Shown here piece after piece: positions 41,000 through 50,900 of a DNA stretch of 64,000 nucleotides; position 1 is the stretch's first letter, and the number at the start of each line of letters is the position of its first letter. Location of the stretch: NCBI RefSeq assembly GCF_000003815.2, contig NC_049994.1, positions 18,613,555-18,677,554 on the forward strand, written 5' to 3'. The DNA comes from Branchiostoma floridae. Its lineage: Eukaryota > Chordata > Leptocardii > Amphioxiformes > Branchiostomatidae. Position numbers and translations under genes: made by a program. The notes below the pieces were generated by a model that saw only the letters and a list, made by a program, of their open reading frames with translations, did no database searches and was not told the DNA's origin.

Positions 41000-43600
41000 A
41001 ATATGAGAACAACAGATCATACGAACTCATAGAAAAGCTTACAGTGTGATTACATTCTGCCAGGGTTTATTTATTGGTACCAGCCAAAAAATAGGGGAAC
41101 CACAGTGTGAATTGTATATGTGGCGTTTATAAGTGTCATAGATTTGGAATAATGTGCTAAAATGTGCATCTCAATGTCAATAACTGTTTACATTAAAGAT
41201 TTTGCTTTTTTGGTCTTACCGCAAAAACATTGAGTACTTTGAGTACCTTTAAGTTTTAACTTATTCATACATCTATTTATTTGTCTACGTATAAAAAGCA
41301 TGCAGCCTATAAGGCGTTTTCAGTGTATCCTGGGGAAGACCCCAAACATAGGTAAGGACCAAAAAAAGAGTGACCTTCTTATAAATACTTGCTACGATGT
41401 TGCTTATTCGATCTGTAAACTCTTGTTCCATTCTGCCACTTCACAAATAGATTTTTATTGTAAGTATCGGTCCGTTGTGTAAACACACCTACACACCCCT
41501 GGAGCCAAACTGTTACAGCTTTACTTACATTCTATGTACTGGTTCATCTTGGAAGGAAATACATGTACAGCCAGGGCTGCCTAACCAGCCTGTGGCCATC
41601 ACATACGGCTAAGTCTGCTGACAAAGAAAACATCCAGCTGTTACATATAACTACTGTTTCTTCATCTCTGTCGACTTATGCATCATTAGGCATTTCTGTT
41701 AGATTGTGTGTAATTATTACCGAAGCGTATTATATTCATATTCAGTTTAAGTGATATATAGAATGTGACTTCATAGCTGTTGCAGCAGCAATATTGTAAG
41801 TCACAGACACCCTAGATCCCATACGTGATAATCTGGCAAAACTGTGTTGAACAACAACGAACACACAGTACACTGTATGTGCGTGCAGGGTTTGTCTGAT
41901 TTTATGCATGCATGTTAGCAAGAAACTGAAATGTTAAAAAGCGTGAGTTTTATATTAAAACATAACGCACAAACTTGGCGTCTGTTATTGCTGCGTTTCA
42001 TGGATTACGGCTTTTGTCTGTGTGCGTGCGCAAATGTACGCACGTGTGTGTGTGTTTGTTCGCACGTGTGCATACATGTATGTATGGATGCATGTGTATA
42101 CGTGTGTTTCTGTGTGGACGAACACGTATGTGTGAGTGCACGTTTACAGCGAGAGACAGACTATCTAAATTTAGTTGCTGCATATTATTAGATCTTTGCT
42201 TCTCCAGGCACGGTACAGAGGTACTGCCTGGTCCAATGTCTCGTACGTGACCTTCAAATGACTTGCCAATACACGGCACAAACCTTACCATGAAGGGAGG
42301 AATATTCATGTCTAAAATCACCAATGACCTTTCATTCTAGTCAAGAGGCACAAACACGTTCTTAAACTTCATCGTCAAGAGGCACAAACAAGTTCTTCAT
42401 CGTGAAGAGTCATTGCAAAAACCACGAACCTTTACACCACTGCGAATATTTCCACCTTTACAGTAACCTTGCACAAGTATGTGCTAACTAGATCTACACC
42501 AATGGTGCTATCCCTGTCAGGTAAGGCTGAAACCTGATATGTGTAAACAAAGGGCCTGACAAACACCTACATGTATATGGAAAGGTGGGCCAGCAGAACT
42601 GTAACCTTGGGGAGCTTACGTCAAGAGGCTATCAAAATGGCGGCTGCACCGTCAAAATTGGGGACACAATTCACTGAAGAACTGTCCTGCAGCAATGACC
42701 TTTCATTCTAGTCAAGAGGTGAATAACACTATAAAATAAAAATAAAAACTAGAACTGATTTATAGAGATAGATCACACTTTTGCATTAAAGGGGCATTCC
42801 ACTCCAGAAGGAAGTCTTGTTTTCCAATAGATAATGTGTCAATGAAAAATAAGCCGAATTTTGTGGAATTCACCTTGGGATGAATTGCGCGATGTGTGTT
42901 TTGTAAACAAAATGACACTCACTAAACCCATGCAGACCCTGCCCATGCATTCCCTATACGCATAGACACTTTGTTTATCGTGCCTATTTTCGGAATAAAT
43001 GAGGGTCGCTGAGCAAACCGAGAAGGAAAATTGCTCCTAAGATAGCAAAGAATACATAACAAGACGAGATTTCTTAGCGATCCTGAAATTAGTTTTCTAA
43101 CCTTACCTAGAATTTTGCCTTGTATTCAGCTATAGGATTAGTTCAATCAGAGGGTACTCGGGGAGTTCAGTAGAAGACTGAATGCTTTTGAGGCACGTGG
43201 AGTAACTGGGTACTTTATCGTATAATGTAAAGTACAGTGGAAGCCGCTTAATTGCACATCCAATTTGCCAGCAAATTCCGTGCAATTATCCGGCGTGTGC
43301 GATAATGCGAAGTTACCCAGTTGGACCGCACCGCCACGGGATTTGGGGATTCCGTGCAATTGACCGAAGTGTGCGTTTATCCGATGTGAAATTAACTGGC
43401 GTCCACTGTAGTATGCATTTATTACTTCCTAAAATCAATATCTATCGGAAAATAACACTCCCGTGTGGAGTAGAAAGCCCCTGTATAAGATGCACATGTA
43501 CGTATATACATCTTATAGCTTAATTGGATTGATTTGTAAAAAGTAGCCTGAAACCTGTAGAATTCTGAGTGGTCATGACTTTGGTTTTCTTTCATTGAAA
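41000..43600. other. Intergenic stretch without recognisable genes
   Basis: No convincing exon on either strand. A GT-rich microsatellite-like tract occurs at about 42017-42140. The phrase GACCTTTCATTCTAGTCAAG, in whole or in part, recurs at about 42327, 42371 and 42697. The rest is unremarkable AT-rich sequence. Confidence 0.5.
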
Positions 43601-43624
43601 GTTTTTTAACATCATTACATCCTC

Positions 43625-43812
43625 TTCACATTAGGCGAAACTTGATCGGACGACGAGTCTGCGAGCTCTAAATTATGAGGAGGCCTGACCCTGCTGCCGA
43701 CGAAGAAATGGCAAGAGTTCCCCCCTTCCCGTCATGGTCATTCTTCCTCGTAGTTTAGAGCTCGCAGACCCGTCGTCCGATCGATTTTCGCCTAATGTGA
43801 GGGGGGTAATAT
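43625..43812. mobile_element. Palindromic MITE, second copy of the 20094-20284 family
   Basis: Left block ACATTAGGCGAAACTTGATCGGACGACG and right block CGTCGTCCGATCGATTTTCG followed by CTAATGTGAGGGGGGTAATA match the family ends in inverted orientation. Confidence 0.7.
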
Positions 43813-43930
43813 GACACCAGTGTAAAGTTGTGAAAATAAGATTGTTTTGAATGTGGTCTTGGATGCTGCATTTACCTAAGGAGTTCGTCTTTTTTTCAAG
43901 GGTTGTTCATGTAATTTACATTACTTTCAG

Positions 43931-44220
43931 CGTGCTCTAAAGAATTTGCTACTCTTTGTACGATAGATAAACTGAAGTACATTCTGGGAGGCGATAATCC
44001 TCACTGTGTACAAGTAGGCAAATATATACAAGAATGTCTATACCGTAGAAGCAATAGTGTAAACGACATGCTAGTCCCTATATGTTGACTCATTCATACC
44101 TATAAATATCCATATACATTGTATGTGTGTTTAGTTGTACTATAAGTAGTTGTTATACATGTAGACCTTACGAAAGCCGCTGTGCTTTTGTCGTGTCAAT
44201 AAAGATTTGTTGTAATGGCC
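43931..44220 (+). mobile_element. 3' end of the non-LTR retrotransposon also found at 1041-1420
   Basis: A frame with KYILGGDNPHCVQVGKYIQ and CLYRRSNSVNDML stops at 44086-44088. It is followed by a tail matching the minus-strand tail at 1041-1140 and ending near AATAAAGATTTG. Heavily 5' truncated. Confidence 0.75.
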
Positions 44221-44770
44221 AAAACATCATATGATTCCCAAATCTTCTGCCTGGCTTAGAGGGCTTAGGGGCTTTATTCGTCCATTAGCAGTGATACAAA
44301 AACATATCAACAAGTTGATCTTGTTTCTTGGTTTAAAAAAGAGTTAAATGATGAACCGAAAGATAAAAGAGAAGCTCACAAGGAGAGTCTGTAATTAACC
44401 CAGTTCACACATTGCCAGGAGCTGAATTAAGTCATGTAAACTTTTGGATTAAATTGCTTTGTACAATTTCGGGGCCAAAATGTTCCATGATCGGCCTTTA
44501 ACGGCGACACTTGAGGTGTTTGATAACTGTTCTTTTATCCCTTCTACAATTGAAAAGCGAGGAGGAGTTAAATTTGTCTGATAGTTTTGCATCTATTAAC
44601 TGTTCAACACGTTTGGTTGTGACTCGAGTACTTTAGGCCCAAAGTGGCAAAAATATGCAATAAAAGTCTTCATTCATTCATTCATTTACTAACGAGACAC
44701 TTGGGGTTTTACATTAACGTTTTATTCTTAAGAATATTTTCAATTTCGTGGCCAGTATGTTAACACTAGT

Positions 44771-44963
44771 TAACGCTTTCTCTGCGGGGGTAACCTATAT
44801 CTGTTGTGTTGGCATTTAGTGACATTGAGTCAACGGACGGTGGTTTCAAATTGCAATATTTTCTTATTATTGTCAAAATATTGTACCGTTCGTTGACTTC
44901 ATATGTCCTTAATGCAAAACAACGTATATAGGTTACCACGCGGATAAAGGTGCACTAGCGTTA
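44771..44963. mobile_element. MITE with TAACGC...GGTAACCTATA ends, next to the reductase stop codon
   Basis: Inverted ends TAACGCTTTCTCTGCGGGGG and GCGGATAAAGGTGCACTAGC-TTA. Same family as 48665-48866, and as a truncated right end at about 46366-46406. It begins 12 bp beyond the stop codon of the minus-strand reductase, so it probably lies in that 3' UTR. Confidence 0.65.
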
Positions 44964-44975
44964 CATGCAGGGCCT

Positions 44976-47900
44976 TTAACGGGGACACTTGAGGTGCCAG
45001 CCGCCGTCTACGGGCACCTGGGCCCCGGTGATGAAGGACGCGTCTGACGAGGCCAGGAAGGCGATGGTCCGCGCCACTTCAGACACCTCCCCGTTCCTCC
45101 CCAAGGCGTGTAAGGACTTCATGTGTTCCAACATCTGAATGAAGAATTGTGCAACAATTGTACCAGGTATAATGTTTGGCAACCTGTACATGCATGGCTA
45201 TACATTATAGTCGTACTTAAATGGCAGTTGAACTATATATGTCAAAAAGCAGTTACTCGAGCAACTGGATAAGATTTTGAAAACGGTCAGACGTTTCAAC
45301 CGGCATCCACCAGTTTTCGTCAGTGACACTTGTGGATGCTAGTTGCAATGTCTGACCGTTTCCAAAACTACTCTCTCTTGGCAGCCGGGGGCTGAATTGC
45401 GAGGAGCTTACAATAGGCGGGGCTAAATCGCAAGGGTCTGGAGCGAGCTGCCATTCGGCGCTAACTCAGGTGACCTCAATACGACAGTAATTGCCCCAGG
45501 TGCGGCCACGGGGCTCTAGGTTTTGAACCACTCACACCGGGAAGGGCCCCTTCTCTTTTCGATAAGTGTGGTGGGATCATTACACGAGGCCTCCATTTAA
45601 CGTCCTAGCCGAAGCTAGGAACTCACTTTCGCCTGAGTGAAGTGACGAAAGTCAATTTCTCTTACCTGTGCGACTCCCTCGTCGTCCAGGCCAGACATCC
45701 GTTTCAGAATTTGTGTTGGGAACGCGCCGAGGCTGGAACCGTAAGCAGAGATGGTAATACTTAGCCAATATACGTTGGCCAATTTCTTCTACAGTAACTG
45801 TAACAGTGGAAGCCAGTTATTTGTATTTCTTATAACTGTATTTCCGAAAAGTTGTATAGAACCTTAAAATACCAAATTCACTTAGTTCTAAAAACAATGT
45901 TTAATTGTATCACAATTTGTCATATAATCCGGGGTATCGTATTGGATTTCGTCCAGTGACATCGTGTAATGATCTGGAACTGTGTATTAAAAGTTAGTAA
46001 AGACGGTATTTGGATGTCTGTACAACGTACAACATACATGGCATTTTCGGCCGAAGACTCCGACCATCATCAGATGAATGACTCGCTGCACTAATCCGGA
46101 AGTCGTCGGATGACGTCAGGTAGCAGCGAATCATAAATGGTCGGAGTCTTCGGCCGAAAATTTATGGTGAGTTTCTTTTTGTGTTGGAACAAAATTCAAA
46201 CTTTTTCACTATGGAATTTGATAACAAAGATGAGCTTTCATTCGGATATATATGGAATTGTTTGTTATAAATCACAAATGAAGAGGTCCGGATCGAAAAT
46301 TATGATCTAATAGCGAGATGTGGAGCCTAGTAGAGCCTCTAGATACCCCGTCTTTAAATGCAACGGATATAGGTTACCCCGAAAATAAAGGTGAACTAGC
46401 GTTAATTACTAGTGCTATAATGTCAATGAGAAACATCTATAGCATCGGTCTATTACCATACTTTTAGACCTATGAGTAGCACTGAAAAATTCATATTTCC
46501 CATATGTCTTCACAAACCGACTATTGCCTAGCTGTAAGGTAAAGGCAATGGTAAAGATAGTCCCACCAACCAGTGGTGGAGCTTTCATTCGATACATTTT
46601 CTATTTGACTTCCTTAAAATAAAAAGAATGAAATTACAGAAATAAGTGAACTTACTTGACAGAGTTGACCCTGATTTGCTTGGAAGCAAGTTCTGAAAGA
46701 TACATGTAAGAGTTCCAGTCTTCAGTAACGATGTAACAGCAGTTTACACTATCTAAACCAAAAACACTGCTATAACGAAAACCTTTCTGTACAGCACTAA
46801 AACATAATATCAGACCATCGACAGCGTCCATGTTCAGAAAACACTTTAAAAAATGGATCAAATGTAAGTTTGCTCACCAAGCGCCACACATCGTGTGAAC
46901 TGGTCCAGCGCTGCCTTACTCATATTGGAAGCCAGGAGCCCCGGAATCTGTACGGGAATATGTGATAAATTGTACGAATAAAAACTCATTCGTGTTGGTG
47001 GAATCCATAGTTGTAGAATTTGAACTTTATGCAAAATGCAAAAGAAAATAAAATTTCAGTCGATCTCGTCGACCTTCATCAGATGTCTATTTCACTGGGC
47101 TGACTTTCCGGAAAATGGAATTGTGAAGAAGGCAAGAGTACACCAGGGCCCATTGAACCCCACCGAACCGTTATGATGGTAGATTCCACACTAATTGTTG
47201 CACGGATGAAATAAGCCCTTTCACAGAGATCAGAACGCATGTGCAGCGACAGGAATTCTAGGTAATTCTAGGTAAAGGCCCCGAAATTTAGAACAGCCCT
47301 TGTCTTCACCATTGTTTTGATTTGCATAATAATGTCCAGGCGGTTTTTTGTTTTCAATTTTAGGGCCTTACCCTTTGACATATTACCTAGAATTCCTGTC
47401 GCCGCACATGCATTCTGACCTCTGTGAAAGGGCTCATAACAGTAACAGTGCTTGGTCGTGGAGGCACAGTATGGTGGGGTGAAGTTAATATTTCAAACTT
47501 TTGTGCCGAGTATAAATTGTAAATTTGGTATATAATGTTTTTTTATTTAGATAAATAAAGCTGGAATATTTAAGTTTCAGCTTACCGCCCGCAATCCATT
47601 AACGCTGGACACATTTACAATGGAACCTGGGTGGGACAGAAGAAACAAGAGTTCGAAAATGTCACAACTCCTTCCGAAATAAGTTCTTCAGAGAATAAAG
47701 AGACTCTTTTTACACAACCATTGCTTTATTCTCACCGACGTTTCGGTGACCGTCTGTCACCTACTTCAGGGCAATTCTGACTGGTTCACATTGTACTGCA
47801 GGACAGGTGTCGCTGCTCACAGTTCAGATGCGGTCACAAAACGTAAAGTATTTACATATATACAGACAGATTGCCTCGAAGGACGTGACAGACGGTCACC

Positions 47901-50900
47901 GAAACGTCGGTATGGATAAAGTAATGGTTGTGTAAAAAGAGTCCCTTTATTCAGTGACTTACCAACCTGATGAAACTCTTCACGGAAATAATTTCATCAT
48001 GCAGGTTGGTAGATACTAGTAATAGGACATATGCGTTTTTTTACACAGCCAGTTAATCTTACCTTAGCTGACGTTTCGATCTTCCTCAGAGCTTCTTACT
48101 GGAGTTCTGCTTCTCGCCGCTATATGTAGCCGATGTTGTTGGCGCTTTTTTTGCGGCGAGAAAACAATATATCTAATATATCTGATATTGTTTACCTGGA
48201 TGTTTAACCTTCATAAATGTAACATTACCTTTAGTGACAGTGAGATGTGGCACACACAGTTGAGTCAGCGCCACCACACTGCGCACGTTCACGTTCATGA
48301 GTTTGTCATATTCCGCCATGTCTGTTGTTTCTATGGTTGCCAGGTGGGCAGTGCCGGCATTGTTCACCTGCGACAGAAAAAAATGATCTCGAAGTCGAAC
48401 CATCAAAAATTATTAACAGTCTGGTAGCACATACTATTTAGGATCTTGGAGTGTTTTAAATTTTTGTTATTTGCACCGCAGGCAGTAGATGCCATACTTT
48501 GTTGAACTGTTGTTCAATAATGACAAAGCTTCCATATAATGTCCTTTTTAAAGATACTGTCTATATATCAGACATCTTCCTGAGAGCTTCTGACTGGAGT
48601 TCTCATTGGAGTATATAGCCAATGAAGGTGGAGAACAAATCAAACCAAAGAAAACCAAACCAATTAACGCTAGTTCACCTTTATTCGTGTGGTAATCTTT
48701 ATCCGTTGTATTTCGGGATATCAAGTCGACCGGCGGTAGTCTCAAACCATGCATTTGGAAAAAAAGCAATTTGAAACTACCGTCCATCAACGAGATATCC
48801 CTAGATATTCTGTTTTTTGGTACAACGGATATAGGTTACCCCGCGATTAAAGGTGAACTAGCGTTACCGTACCAGCACGTCTATCCGGCCGAATTTCTGC
48901 ACAGTTTGATCCACCAGGTTTTTCCGCAGTTCTTCGTCGCAGATGTCTCCGGTTATAAGCAGAACCTGGGGGGAGAGGTAAAAAAAAAGGTAAGGGTAAA
49001 TTGATGAAGGTAGGACAACCTGGTAATACGATACGCCAAGTGGCAGTTAGTCACAGGAAACCGAATAATCATGATATTAGGAAGGTACTAGTAGTTCTTT
49101 TTGAGGATGAATTAATTAATGAATGTACACTGTATAAACTCTTATAAAGCACAAGCATGGAAAGATACAAATTCCGTCGGAGCTTACATTATAGAATACA
49201 AATATGACAAGAAATGCGGTCTATCAAAATGGAAGGATGCCTACTACGGTTTCACATTTTCGTGTATCGTAGAGTACGTTAAGATAGGGGCACTGAGGTT
49301 TATTTACTGTACGATTGTGTCTAGGGGGCGGTTTTGTAAGGCGGAGTCCACCCCTCTCCCTCCACAACCTTTTACCTCCCCTACCGAAGTCAGGTGTCCA
49401 TTTTTACATCTGGGTAGACTGAGGAAGGTTGTATAAAGTGCTTTTCCCAAGGGCACATGGTCGCCACCACTCTGGATACCAGATATTGGAAATAAACAAA
49501 CAAACAAACAAACAAGCAAGCAAACAAGTACCTTGTCTTGCGGAGTCCCTGCCTCCACACAGGCCTTTGCTGTGGCCTGCAGGTTTTCCTGGTTCCTCCC
49601 AGTCAGAGCCAGGTGCGCTCCCAGCTGGGCAAATTCCACAGCTGTCCCCTGCCCGATTCCGGAGCTTGCACCTGAAGGGGCGAAAAAAACATGAGAGAGA
49701 GAGAGAGACAGAAAGACAGAGGGACATAGAGAGAAAGACTGAGAGAGAGAAAGAAAGAGAGAGACAGAGAGAGACATAGGGGAAAGGAAAATTTCCACAG
49801 CTGTCCCCTCCCGATTCCGGAGCTTGCACCTGGAGGGGGTGAAAAAAAAGAGCCATGAGAGAGGGGGAGAGGGAAAGAGAGAGGGGGGCGTAGGATGGGC
49901 AAATTCTACAGCTGTCCCCTTCGCGATTCCTGAGCTTGCACCTGGAGGGGCGAAGAAAAAACACAAAAAAAAGAGAAGGAGAGTGAGACATAGAGGGAGA
50001 GGTGGGAAGGACAAATCCGCAGCTGTCCCCTTCCCTTTTCATGAAATGGACAAATCAGTATGGCCTAATGATTCATAAATAAAATAACAAGCCACAACAA
50101 TAGAAAGCAAACATTACATCTGTCCCCCGAAGTTCCCGATATCAGAAACGCAACTTTACAAGTCCTGATGCGCATTTCTAAGTGTCAGCTATTGGCTGGG
50201 CTTATACACCCGTTTTCCCGATCGGAGTCAACTCGCAGTACACTCTGCCTACCCCCGACTCAACGGAGTCCATGATCAGAGGAATAAAATCTTCTGGGAA
50301 CCCCAAAATAAAAGACCTAAAACGTAAGTCCAACATGTATATTCCGCCACGCCCCCTTTTACAAACGAATGAGGCCATGTATGATTCCAAGTGCATTGCA
50401 AAAATTCTGACAGCATTCACGCGAGTTAACCTTGTACTATCCCAATTGTGCTCTATCCTAAAAGCGCTTTTAGGATAGAATCACTTCTGGGATAGGCCTG
50501 CATCCTAAATGTGCCTCTATTCTAAAAACCAGAGCGCATTCAGGATATCCCAGACGCGCCTTTGTCGCCGTCAATCTTGGTGATTGACAGGACCGCAAGC
50601 GGCGATTATTTACGCCCAGGTTTCCATATTTGGTTCGACCTGGCGATCGCGAGACGTCGCGAGAGTCTTCTTGCGAGAGTTTAAAAAGTTCGACAAAACT
50701 TCTCTTGCGCTGAATGCTGGTTGATGTTGTGCGATTACCGCAAGTAAGATCCTTTTTTGTTGTCGTTGTTGTTTACTTTTGTATATTTCCTGTGAACCAT
50801 TTGTGTATGATGCTTATTAGTGCCTCTAGCAGAAGTCAGAATGGAGCTTGGAAATTCGAGTGTTTCTCTTAGACGATCGATATTCATGTTTTCACTTTTA

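Noticed and set aside
49304..50014. A 236-codon minus-strand ORF
   Set aside because: It runs through GA-rich intron repeats and the duplicated acceptor units; only 49532-49671 within it is real exon.
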